Of a stretch of DNA of 64,000 bases, positions 52,838-63,632 are shown one piece after another (position 1 is the first letter of the stretch; each line of letters starts with the position of its first letter). Where the stretch lies: positions 62,001-126,000 of the forward strand of contig VWND01000045.1 in NCBI GenBank assembly GCA_009599575.1, read 5' to 3'. The position numbers and the translations under genes were made by a program. The notes under the pieces are model-generated. The model saw nothing but the letters and a program-made list of their open reading frames with translations, ran no database searches and was not told the origin of the DNA. The DNA comes from Blumeriella jaapii (Eukaryota > Ascomycota > Leotiomycetes > Helotiales > Drepanopezizaceae).

Positions 52838-53113
52838 GTGTAAGTAAGTGAGTAAGTGAGTGAGTAAGTGAGTAAGTGAGTAAGTGAGTAAGTGAGTAAG
52901 TGAGTAAGTGAGTAAGTGAGTAAGTGAGTAAGTGAGTAAGTGAGTAAGTGAGTAAGTGAGTAAGTGAGTAAGTGAGTAAGTGAGTAAGTGAGTGAGTCCG
53001 TGAGTAAGTGAGTAAGTGAGTAAGTGAGTAAGTGAGTCCGTGAGTAAGTGAGTAAGTGCGTAAGTGAGTAAGTGTAAGTGAGTGAGTAAGTAAGTAAGTA
53101 AAGTAAGTAAGTA
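52838..53113. repeat. GAGTAAGT octamer array
   Basis: About 30 copies of the 8-mer GAGTAAGT (equivalently GTAAGTGA), with a few variants (GAGTCCGT, GCGTAAGT). The + strand therefore carries dozens of overlapping GTAAGT/GTGAGT strings identical to 5' splice-site consensus. Confidence 0.95.
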
Positions 53114-53399
53114 GTTTGGTTGGGTGGTTGGCTGGTTAATAGTGGCTTTTCTTTCCTAGCGAATAGGACTGGTTAGATCGTTACATAAGGTACATACTGT
53201 TGTGCATGTAACAAGTGGATCGCGAGCGAGAAATGATCAATCGTTCAGTCGTTTTTTTGGCTTGGAAAGTGTGTACACAGTAAGTACAGGGGGAGGAAGT
53301 TGGGGGATGGGATGGGATTTGATGGGGCTGGCTGCTTTCCTTTCGGAGATGGAGATGGGGTCTTGTGGTAGTGGGAAGGGGCAAGTGGGAGGGAGCAAG

Positions 53400-53905
53400 T
53401 GGGAGTAGCAAGTGGGAAATGGAAAGTGGTTAATAGCAAATAGCAAGTGGTAAATAGCAAGTAGTAAGTAGCAAGTAGCAAATAGCAAATAGTAAATAGC
53501 AAATAGTAAATAGCAAATAGTAAATAGCAAATGGTAAGTAGCAAATAATAACAGCAAAAAGCATATGGTAAATAACAAGTAGCAAAAAGCAAGTGGGAAG
53601 AAGCAAATGGTATATAGTAAATGGCAAATGGGAAGTAGCAAGTGGGAAATAGCAAATAGCAAGTGGTAAATAGCAGCTATTAGCAAATATGAAGTAGCGA
53701 ATAATACATAGCAGATAACAAATAGCAAATGGGAAGTAGCAAATAGTAAATATCAAATGGTAAATAGCAAATAGAAAATACCAAATGGAAAATAGCAAAT
53801 AAGAAATAGCAAATGGGAAATATCAAATAGCAAGTGGCAAGTTGCAAATAGCTAGTAGCAAATGGTAAGGAGCAAATCGCAAATCGCAAACCACAAATAG
53901 CAAAC
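53400..53905. repeat. Degenerate AGCAAATAGTAAAT minisatellite
   Basis: Seven-base words of the type AAATAGC, AAATAGT, AAGTAGC, AAATGGT and AAGTGGG follow each other for about 500 bp in no fixed order. The phase of 7 is kept through most of it. Open frames on the minus strand here (CYLLFAICYLL-type) are translation of the repeat, not genes. Confidence 0.9.
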
Positions 53906-54500
53906 GGCTAAGATCTCGTCAGCGGCGGCAGCGCGTTCCTCTCCTCCTATCGTACGTAACCAGCGAGGCAATATTCCATTCCCCCCCCCCCCCCCCCCAC
54001 ACACGCCGCTAGTCGCATACCCACACATACAAACACACAAACACACACCACCCAACAAAGTCCCCCCCCGCCCTCGAATTACCCGGTATTCATACCCGCC
54101 TATCCACCCACCTCTCCACACCACACCACACACCACCCACCCAACCATCCCCCCCCCGCGCGTCCGATACCTTTCCGGTGCCAATACCGCCCATCAGCAG
54201 GTCGCCAGGTCGCCGGGTCAACACCTACGTGCTTATGTTCCTCGTTAGGTGGCGATCGATTCCTCCCGTACCGGCGGGGGAGCGACACGCACGCTACGGT
54301 GGGAGTAACTCAGGTGTGTAAAGGAGGGTGGGACGGTGGTGGCGCCGGCTGGCTGTTATGGTGACCCTTTTGTAAGAGAATAGCGGAGAGACTTGCAATA
54401 TGGTTGGTTCTTTGCCTTTGGGGGCGAGTTGGCCTAGTGGGGAATGCTGTTTGTTCTTTTTACTCGTGTTGGGCTGGGTATTCTAGTCGTTGCAGAAAGT

Positions 54501-54540
54501 AGGGTAGGGTAGGGTAGGGTAGGGTAGGGTAGGGTAGGGT
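54501..54540. repeat. AGGGT pentamer array
   Basis: Eight perfect copies of AGGGT. G-runs of three every five bases make a G-quadruplex plausible. It is not the usual TTAGGG telomere repeat. Confidence 0.95.
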
Positions 54541-55765
54541 AAGGTAGGTTCAGCTCAAAAGGCGTGGTAAAATAAGCGAGTTTGTTGTTGAGATTGACTG
54601 ATATACATAAATATATTTGGTTTTAAGCTCGGTGTTATAAAAATCAGCGAGTTTGTTATTGAGGTTGATTTACATGTACATATATATTTGGCTTCAAGCT
54701 CAGTGCTCTACCTCTTTCTCCGCGCCCTGGCTGCTTGCTTGCTGAATTCGCCGTCCGGTAGAGCGCTATACCCAGTGCCCGCACCTCTCAAGCACCTCCC
54801 CCCTCTCCGGCTGGTCCAGAGCGCGCGAGGCATGCTTGCGCTCCGTGAACCCGGCTTCTTCTCTTCACCTCACTGACTTACCTCATGAGGATAACCATGA
54901 GGGAACATGAGAAAGCTAATCCATGACCTCGATCACGAGATCTCCGAGTGGGAGCGGTGACGACGATAACACCGTCCCTGGTAGTCACGAAGTACTGTCT
55001 GTACCGGGGCAGGTCTACGGTCTACGGTCGTCGTCGTTCTGAAGGTCAGCGACGTAAGCGACGTAAGCGGAAAACAAAGGGGCTCGGCTAAACTGCTCAC
55101 CGGCTCGTCCGGGATGGGTTAGAGCGGCAATGAGACAGAGGGTCAAGTAAACAAAGGGGAACTGTATGTATATTCTGTATATATATTATATGTATGTACT
55201 GTATGTATGTCTTGTGTGTAGATACTGTAGATATATCCTGTATATATTATTTGTATGTACTGTATGTTTGTCCTGAACATATGTTTTGTACATCTAAATT
55301 GTACATACGTATTGTATGTGTGTCCTGTGTGTAAAAACTGTGTATACTGTATGTACTGTATGTACTGTATGTACAAGATGTCCTGAACATACCGTAGGTA
55401 CAGTAAAACAGTACGACTGATCCAAACGCTGCCTCACTCCACCCCGTCAGTCAGAAAAACAACTCTCCACATGTGGATTCGTGCTTCACGTGCTATACTG
55501 TACCTCTGAGACCCCCCCTATCATAACAGACTTTCCGACGGGTCACATTTGCGTGAGGAGTGCAGGAGCTGCTCGCTGTCCGATGCAAGCTTCACCTGAG
55601 GGCAAGCATGAACGCGACGAGTCGCCGTGATAAAGGCTTGCTTGCTACTGTACTATCACATGGTACCGAAGCCGAGCTCGACAGTGGCAAGCTGCGAGAA
55701 GTAGAACGTACAAGCTGCGTCAAGAAAGCACGCCACCAAAACCGCCGAAGCCGAAAGATGAGGCC

Positions 55766-57045
55766 CTATGGCACGCCGGCCGTCCGCGTCAGCTTGTTGC
55801 CCAGCTCCACCTTGCTGTAGAGAGCGCCGCCCATGATGGCAATGAGCATGCCCAAGCCATTGAACACCCCGATCCGGACCTCGAAGATGACGATGCCGAG
55901 GAGCACCGTGAGCACCTGCTTCAGATTGCCGCAGATGGCCATGGTGAGCGCGCCGGCGACCTGGTTGGTGCTGAACGAGGAGACGTTGAGGAGGAAGGCG
56001 ATGCAGCTGTTCGTCAGCAGCGCCACGACCCAGCCGGGGGTGAGGGCGCCCTCGGCGACGAAGGTGCGCAAGCCGCGACCTTCGCCGGTGAGGACGGCGT
56101 AGAGCAGGGCTTGCACGGCGGCGAGGGGCGAGATGCGCAGGAGGAGCTCGAGAGGCGGGAGCGCGAGCGCGCCTGTCATGAGGCCGTTCGAGACGATCGT
56201 CTTCAGCGCGGCGAGCATGAGCCCGCAGAGAGTGAGGGCGACGCCCCAGGGGGTGTAGTCGAAGTCGCCGTATGCGACCATGGCGACGCCGAGGATCATC
56301 GGAACACAGGAGAGATAGGTTGGCACGGCGTAGGAGCGCCCACTGTAGAGCTTGTAGATGAGAATCGTGAGGACGGGCGTCGTGGATCGCACGATCTGAT
56401 GGAATGCCACCGACACCAGAGCTCTGTGTTCCTGTTAGACATACGTCCGACCCGGCCTGGGGCGTCTTGGGGACCGACAATGAGACATTGGAAATCGCAA
56501 TGTTGATGGTACACAAGATGGAGAAGGCAACGATCACGACGCTGTCTCGGAGCGACAGGCTCGTCGGTCTGATGAAGCCTCGAAGCATGAGGATATAACA
56601 TCCCATCGACGTCGTCCCGGCGTGGAAGGCCGTCAGGAGGAACGGATACGTGAACTGCGGGCCTCTCGTCAGCGACGCTCTTCGACCGCAGAGGGATTCG
56701 GCTCACCTTTCCCAGCAACATCTTGCTGTGGATGGTCAGAGACATGTTGAGAAGCAGATAGGTCGCCAGGTAAAGGAGCTTGGTGCGTCGCGGGATGCCA
56801 TCTTCCAGAGGAGCGGTTTTGGGCGCGAGGTTCAGCTCCTCCTGCTCCTGGGCCTCGAGGTTCGACTCGCGAAGAAGCAATATCTCCTGGGGATCATGGC
56901 CGTCGAGCTCATCCCCATCGAAGGACGTCGTGTCTGACACGTGCGAGCTGCCGTCTCCGGCACACGACGAGCTCGAGATTCGCTCTCCGTCCAGTGTAGA
57001 GTCGTGTGACGGAGACGGGGGAGCGATCTTTGTGATTGTGGCCAT
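55766..57045 (-). CDS. TPT-family transporter (triose-phosphate/nucleotide-sugar type)
   Basis: Member of the drug/metabolite superfamily TPT branch, a roughly ten-span membrane protein probably in the Golgi or ER; substrate unknown. Exons 57045-56707, 56654-56479 and 56423-55766 give 390 residues. The first 80 residues are acidic and Ser-rich (cytosolic tail). Spans follow from LYLATYLLLNMSLTIHSKMLLGK, FTYPFLLTAFHAGTTSMG and the family core NVSLALVSVAFHQIVRSTTP to GLGMLIAIMGGALYSKVEL. The donor of intron 2 is GTCGGT, accepted because it rebuilds the conserved NVSLALVSV stretch. The low-complexity frame upstream of 57045 is leader. Confidence 0.9.
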
Positions 57046-59658
57046 GGTGTTGGTTTTGGACAGCGTGCCGAGTCTGGGGAGAATTGGGGAGAATGGGGGG
57101 AGAGGGGGAAGGAGAGTGAGAGTGAGAAAGAGAAAGAAAGTGAGAAGGAGAGTGAAAAGCAGAGTGAGAAGGGGAATGAAAAGGAGAGTGAAAGGAGAAT
57201 GAGAAGAAGAATGAAAATGAGAACGAGAATGGAAAAGAGAACGAGGAAAGAGAATGAGACTGAGACCGAGGACTTTGTCGATACGCTCGCCGTTGGGGAC
57301 CTGGAGAAGCACTCCGCACTACAGTCAGTACAATATAGTCAGAACAATATAATCAGAACAACAGTCAGTATAATGTAGTTAATACAACAGTAAGTAAAAT
57401 ACAGCTAGTAAAATGCAGTTAGTACAAAACAATGTAGCCGGTACAATATGGTACAATATACGGTACATTAAAATCAGCACAACACAGCCAACAACCAGTA
57501 CAATACAGTCAGTACGATACAATTCATTACAGCCAGTAAATAAAAAGTCAGTAAAACACAGCCAGTACAATACAGCCAGTACAACACAGTACAATACACT
57601 CTGTTCAATTCACTCAGTACAATACACTCAGTACAATACAATATATTACAGCCAGTAAATAAAAAGTTAGTATAACACAGTCAGTATAACACAGTCATTA
57701 TAACACAGTCAGTCTAACACAGTCAGTCTAACACAGTCAGCACAGTACAATACAATACAATACAATACACTCAGTACAATATACTCAGTACAATGCACTC
57801 AGTACAACACTCAGTACAATACATTCAGTACACTACCTCTGCGCCGCCACTCGCGCCGGCCAACCTTGACCCAGGCCCCAAGCTGAATCGACGAACCTAA
57901 AGGACGAGATGCTCTCTACAGTACAGTACTGTAGGGAGGTGACACGCCACACAAACGCTGCAAGGAAGAGAGAATTGCTCCAACGGCTCGAGCCTCAACG
58001 CAGGCCTCAACCGCTTTCACGGGCTGCCAGAGCGAAAGTCCCCAAGAGGCATATCACGTTCCTGACGACCCCGGCCTCGTCGATGCTGTAGGGGAGCTAC
58101 CCACACCGCAAGGACCGAACGCGAGGACCCAACATCCTTAATTCTGGAGCTCGGCAAACTCAGAGGCAAAGCAACTTCTTGTCTTTCGCTGACACCGTTC
58201 CATGCGGGACGCGATGGTGCTTCACCTTCGTCGACACTGTGCACATCGGCTGGCGGGTCAAGAGGCTTTGGTGACACGACGTTGCAGTCTCTCTCTCGCA
58301 CAGCCAAGGGCCAGATAGATGATAGATCTCCATCCGTCTTCATCTCTTTGGCCCGGAGCTACAGGACCTCCATAGGTCCACAGGCCATACCGATCGATCT
58401 CGACAGAGCGTCAATCGGGCGGGTGTTACATTCAGAAGAGAAAGAAGAGAAGCCGTCTGGAGCACCGCGTATGTGGCACCCTTTTTACACGGGGCTTCTC
58501 TGTGCTCTGTCCTTTGTGCGGCGAGGTAGGCTGTCAGTGCCGTGTTACTGCACTACCACAGCTGAAGCGTTTCCTCACTCCGTACTCGTGTACTGTACTA
58601 CGGGGTAGGTCCTGTACAGCGTTTCTACACTGTCCATGGCCATTCAGGACCACAGCCGAATTCGGATTTCCAGACGGCCTTGCAGTACCAACTCTGCAAC
58701 GTGGAGCTGCTGAGCGCGCTACCCTGCGCACAGGAGGTCGTGTCGGTAGCAGTGAAAGTCAAGCCTCTTCCGAAAGCTACAGCACTGTACTGTACAATCC
58801 TCGCCCCAGCCTTGACGTCGCCACGATCGACCCCGAACGAAAGTAAATCTGGGAGATGTGCATCATACGCAGTCCACAGAACTCGCGTGGAACGTAAAGT
58901 CAATTGCAACCTTGTGCTATAAACACACAGTATGTACACTGGGGCCCCTCTGTACGACGCAACACGTACATACAGAGCACACTGTAGAAGGACTTGGCTA
59001 CAACGGGGTACATGGCAATGAATGGCGTATCAATCCCAAAGCCGAAATTCTCTCTTTGCTCAAGCAAGGGGCGCGTTACACACACACTGTACGAACTCGG
59101 CAACTGGGAGCGCTTTAGCGAGCCGCTGCATCGTGCTGTGTGTACATTCGCCGAAAAACAAGCGAACCGATGTTCCAGATGCGGCTCCTCCAACCCCTCG
59201 GCCTCTGCACTCCCCCACGCGAGTCCTGGGATTCCCTAGAATGCCGAGCTCCTTTTGCTTCGCACAGGGCGTTCGCACGAACTCGAGCCAGAGAGCCATA
59301 GCTTTGCACCCTACCCTCGACACGTTTCCTCGAAGCACAGTCGGCATGCCAGGACGGAGAAAGGAGCGCGCGAAGCGGAGCGGTCCCGGTCCTGGCGTGC
59401 GTCGCTCACTCGGGATACACGATATACACACAGGCTCCGGCGCAGCATACGTCCTGTACTCGTACGCACAGAGTGACGATGGTGGAAGCGAAGTAGCCAC
59501 TGACGGAGTCAACGTCGGTCGTCCCACGCTCCGTTCGTACACAAGAGCTCGTCACTTAAGGCCCATCGATAGCCATCGCCAGCTCTCTCATAACAGCAGG
59601 TACTTCCACACGTCCCGTTTTGCCTTCGATATGGCGTGAATCCGAGGACGCTCTTTTG

Positions 59659-59714
<56 letters not shown>

Positions 59715-59808
59715 GCACATCCACTCTTTTCGCATGTGGATAGAACAGAGTCTGCTGCCGACTCACTGCCTCTCACTCTTTCACTCTTTCTCTCTCTCTT
59801 TCTCCACC
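57046..59808. other. Divergent intergenic region, transporter / UDP-glucose dehydrogenase
   Basis: Purine-rich GAGAATGAAAAG repeats (57110-57260), then the CAGTACAATACA array, then unique DNA with TACTGTA/TACAGTA palindromes (57917-57932, 58590, 58785). A (CT)n tract at about 59657-59711 and further pyrimidines precede the dehydrogenase ATG. The frame 59022-59639 has no protein character I recognise. Confidence 0.55.
57318..57835. repeat. Degenerate CAGTACAATACA minisatellite
   Basis: About 500 bp built from variants of ACAGTCAGTA, CAATACA and CAGCCAGTA. It is richest in GTACAATACA near 57590-57835. No open frame of note. Confidence 0.9.
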
Positions 59809-60610
59809 ATGGCAACGACCCCCTCCTCCTCTGCTCGGCGCGGGCCGAACGAGCCATTGGCCATCAGCACTTCTTCTGCCCGAGAGGTGGAGGGTGGGAT
59901 CCCGTCATGGGCTGGCATCCCCGGCGGCGAGAGGGCGCGCGAGCTGGTTCCGGAGATCGACTACCCCCGAATCCGGAGCATTTGCTGTATTGGCGCGGGA
60001 TACGTGGTACGTGTGTTTTCTGTCGTTGTTGTTCTGTCGTTGTCGTTTTGTCGTTGTCGTTCTGTCGTTGTCGTTCTGCCGTTGTCGTTCTGCCGCTCTG
60101 TCTTTTTTCTTTCTTTTTCTTTTTCTTTTCTTTCTCTTTTCTCTGTTTCTCCTTCTCTGTTTCTCTTTCTCTGTCTCTCTGTCTCCATGTCTCTCTGTCT
60201 CTCTGTCTCTCTGTCTCTCTGTCTCTCTGTCTCTTTTTCTTTTTCTCTGTCTCTCTGTCTCTCTCTGTCTCTCTCTGTCTCTCTCTCTCTTTTTCTGTCT
60301 TTCTCTGTCTCTCTCTTTCTCTCCGTCTCTCTGTCTTTCTGTCTCTCTATCCCTTTCTCTCTCTCTCTTTCTCTTTCCGTCTCTGTTTCTCTTCTCTCCG
60401 TCTCTCTCTCTCTTTTCTCCGTCTCTTTCTCTCTTCTCTCCGTCTCTCTTTTTCCGTCTCTCTCTCTCCGTCTCTTTCTCTCTTTTCTCTCCGTCTCTTC
60501 TCTCCGTTTCTTTTCTTTCCGTCTCTCTCTCTTTTCTCTCTGTCTCTCTGTCTCTGTCTCTCTCCCCCCCTCCCCCCCTCCGTTTCTCTCTCTCTCTCTC
60601 TCTATTCTCT

Positions 60611-60678
<68 letters not shown>

Positions 60679-61840
60679 TCTCCCCCCCACTGCTGACCGC
60701 GACAGGGCGGTCCGACCTGTAGCGTGATTGCGAGCCAGAACCCCGACATCAGAGTCACCATCGTGGATCTCAGCGCGCAGCGCATCGCGGCCTGGCAGTC
60801 CAACGCGCTCCCGATCCACGAGCCGCAGCTGTTGGACATGGTGCGGTCGGCGCGCGACGCGCAACCCAACCGGCCAGCCAACCTCTTCTTCTCGACCGAC
60901 ATCGACGCGGCCATCGCGGAGGCCGACTGCATCTTCGTCAGCGTCCACACGCCCAGCACGCGCCGCGGTCGCGGCCCGGGCAGGGCGCCGGAGCTGTCGT
61001 GGTTCGAGTCGGCGATGCGGCGCATCGCGGCCGTGGCCACGTCGGACAAGATCGTGGTCGAGAAGTCGACGGTGCCGGTTCGCACGGCGGAGACGATGGC
61101 GGCGATGCTCCAGGCCCACGGCGGCGCCGGCGTGCGGTTCGAGATCCTGTCGAACCCCGAGTCCTGGCCGAGGGGACGGCCATCGCGAACCTGCTCCAGC
61201 CGGACCGCGTCGTCGTCGGCGCGGCGGCGACGGCGACGGGCGCGCGCGCGGCGGCGGCGCTGGTCGACGTCTACGCGGCCTGGGTGCCGCGCGCGAAGAT
61301 CCTCACGACCAGCTGGTGGTCGGCGGAGCTGGCCAAGCTGGCGGCCAACTGCCTGCTGGCGCAGCGCATCAGCAGCATCAACGCGCTCAGCGCCCTCTGC
61401 GAGCAGACGGGCGCCGACGTGGTCGAGGTCGCGCGCGTCTGCGGCCAGGACTCGCGCATCGGGCCCCAGATGCTGTCGGCCTCGCTGGGATACGGCGGTT
61501 CGTGCTTCACGAAGGACATTCGCAGCATGGCCTACATGGCCGACGCGCTGCATCTGCCAGCCGTGGCGGCGTACTGGCAGGCCATCGACGACCTCAACGA
61601 GGACCAGAAGCGCCGCTTTGCGCGCCGCATCGTCGCGGGCCTGCGGCCGTCGCTGGCGCTCAAGAAGATCGCCATCTTCGGCTTCGCCTTCAAGAAGGAC
61701 ACCGGCGACGTGCGCGCGAGCGCCGCCATCCGCATCTGCCACGACCTGCTCGTCGAGGGCGCCGCCCTCGCCATCTACGACCCGCAGGCCGCGCCCGCGA
61801 ACATCTGGCGCGAGCTGGAGGCCGCGTGCGGCGGCGGCGG

Positions 61841-61872
<32 letters not shown>

Positions 61873-62243
61873 ACGACCCGAGCCTCGTCCGCGAGCGCGT
61901 CTCCATCCACCACACGCCCTACGAGGCCGCCCGGGACGCCGACGCCGTCGTCATCGCGACGGACTGGGACGAGTTCGGCAACAAGACGGCCGTCGCGGGC
62001 GTCAAGAGGACCGTCGTCACGCCGCCCGACACGCCGCGGGCGGAGGCGCTCGACGCGCCCTTCCCCCACGCGAGGCCCCGGGTCGACTGGGAGAAGGTGG
62101 CCAGCCGCATGCGGCGCCCGATGTACGTGTTTGACGGCCGGAACATGATCGAGCCCCGGAGCCTCGAGGATCTCGGCTTCCGGGTCGAGGGGATCGGCAT
62201 GGCGGGGAGGGGGCGCCCGGCTGGCGTTGGGTTGGACTCGTAG
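59809..62243 (+). CDS. UGD1: UDP-glucose 6-dehydrogenase, one apparent frameshift
   Basis: NAD-dependent oxidation of UDP-glucose to UDP-glucuronate, the donor for glucuronic acid and xylose in fungal glycans. Exons 59809-60006 and 60706-62243. The nucleotide fold CIGAGYVGGPT is rebuilt exactly across the intron. SDKIVVEKSTVPVRTAET, ILSNPE, LAEGTAIANLLQPDRVVVGA, SSINALSALCE and the active-site GYGGSCFTKDI (Cys about 333) are canonical. Between NPE and LAEGTA the frame shifts: the family has NPEFLAEGT, and the sequence at 61160-61165 lacks one T to encode Phe. About 578 residues if restored. The 699-nt intron is almost entirely CT-rich microsatellite. An Asp/Gly run (DGDDGDDGDDDD) is inserted near the C-terminus, which otherwise shows ALKKIAIFGFAFKKDTGDVR and VIATDWDEF. 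Confidence 0.9.
60060..60690. repeat. Compound CT microsatellite filling an intron
   Basis: TCGTTG repeats (to about 60090) pass into TCTCTGTC, TCTTTTCTCTCCG and pure (CT)n. The tract is inside the intron 60007-60705 and ends before a GCTGAC branch site and CGACAG acceptor. Long Ser/Leu/Phe or Arg/Glu/Lys frames over it are artefacts. Confidence 0.95.
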
Positions 62244-63048
62244 GGGGGTGAGAAGCCGGAGGAGGAGAGGAGGAGAGAGAGGAGGAGAGGAGGAGAGGAG
62301 GAGAGGAGGAGAGGAGAGGAAGGGATTTGGGAACTAGGCAGCCCGGCCGGCTCCATCTTTTTTCTCTTTCGAGGCGATTGGTTCACGGGGGAACGCAGGG
62401 CGAAGAACAGAAGGCCGGACTGCCTGTCGACAACAGCCGGTACAGCACATGAATGCTAGACAGACAAACAGCAAGCTTGTCCCTTGCCTCCGTCGCTCCG
62501 CAGGTTTCCATGCTGCTGTTCTCAGCCAGAGAGAGATCTGACGCCGTGCGCGCTGGCGCAACGTCGCTCCAGACCGATACTCGCTCTCCCTCCCCCCCTC
62601 AATGTCCTCCTGTTGCGTGCTCACTGCGCTTGGGATATCCTGCCTCCGTACGAGCAGGTCTGCACAGGACAGGACATACATATATACAGCACAGCATGTC
62701 GTCAAGTGGGCGGCTCTGACTGAAGCGAGAAGCTGTGTTTGGTCTCGCGCCCGGTTTCCTACCACAGCGTTTCATTATACTTACTCTACATACTGGAAGT
62801 GCCTGTATATACAGGAAGTGCCTTCCACCAAGCAAGCAAGTAAGCACGCATGTTTTTGGAGATTCAATCACCAAACGATCGCTTCTACGCAACACCTTTT
62901 TTCTTCTGCACTTCCTCCCTAGACCAGAGTGTGGTCAGTAAGCGAATTGTTTACTCGCTTGCTCGCTTGCTCACCGTACCGTCGTATCTGAGACCGCGGT
63001 CCAAGCGCAAGAAGCAAGTACGCCCGCCCGCCCTTCTCCTCCTACGTA
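62244..63048. other. 3' flank of the dehydrogenase, no gene seen
   Basis: GGAGGAGA repeats at about 62255-62322. The rest is unique sequence with no recognisable coding potential. It ends in a TA dinucleotide (63047-63048) that serves as one target-site copy of the adjoining element. Confidence 0.6.
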
Positions 63049-63630
63049 CGTGGACACATGAAGTTGCGCGTGTGTTCCGGACAGTGACTTCTTACAGCCG
63101 CCATATACCTCTAAGTTTTTAACGAATACTTTTCTCCCTTTTTTACGACGATAGCATTTAAATGCAAAATAATACTTTAAATTACAAAGCGCATATTATT
63201 AAGCTATGGTTTCGTAATATAAGTATGAAATTAGAGCTTTATTCGCCGGATTTCAATCCGATCGGAAACTTATAAATTATATTTAAAACAAAAATTATTA
63301 AGCTTAAATCAAAGCTAATAGTTATAAAAAACAATAGTATAATACAACGATTTTTAATAAAAACTATATAAAAAGCGCGAAAGCTTCCGAAAGATCAGTT
63401 GTTAAATTAACTAGCGAAGGGGATGCGAAAGAGAATAAACGCTGGTAAGGCTGCAAACGGATGGTATACTAAATACTGGTTGAAATCGAATATTCTTTCG
63501 ATTTTCAGCTTTCATTTAAGTTATGGGAAATAAAATCGATTAATTAATGGTGGAGTTATGAAGTTGTAAAAGTAGTAGAATTTTGTTGGGGTAAGGACTA
63601 TTTACTGACGCGCAACTTCATGTGTCCACC
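63049..63630 (+). mobile_element. Deleted Tc1/mariner element with intact TIRs and RIP-decayed transposase tail
   Basis: The left end 63050-63071 (GTGGACACATGAAGTTGCGC...) is matched perfectly, inverted, by 63608-63629. TA dinucleotides flank both sides (63047-63048 and 63631-63632), as for Tc1/mariner insertions. Inside, the TA-rich DNA reads as the C-terminal part of a Tc1/mariner transposase with stops and substitutions: HIIKLWFRN, LYSPDFNPIGNL (the DD(E) family's PYSPDLNPIE block) and LAKGMRKRIN...NGWYTKYW. The N-terminal two thirds are missing. It cannot encode an active enzyme. Confidence 0.85.
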
Positions 63631-63632
63631 TA

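Larger units (their letters stand above)
52291..55765. other. 3.5-kb repeat-dense intergenic region
   Basis: No supported gene. In order: a (GAC)n run (about 52380-52408), T and C runs near 52465 and 52550, the GAGTAAGT array (52838-53113), a degenerate AGCAAATAGTAAAT array (53400-53905), C-runs near 53985 and 54150, AGGGT x8 (54501-54540), a diverged two-copy ~75-bp duplication (about 54573-54712, GCGAGTTTGTT...AAGCTC), and TGTATGTACTG repeats (55165-55400). Confidence 0.65.

Noticed and set aside
54501..54540. Interstitial telomere
   Set aside because: The unit is AGGGT (5 bp), not TTAGGG, and it is embedded among ordinary genes.
59022..59639. 205-residue frame upstream of the dehydrogenase
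   Set aside because: No recognisable domain, several overlapping frames of similar length, and it ends in the CT tract region.
59620..60722. Very long Ser/Leu/Phe frames through the dehydrogenase intron
   Set aside because: Microsatellite translation; the GT-AG intron rebuilding GAGYVGGPT explains the region.
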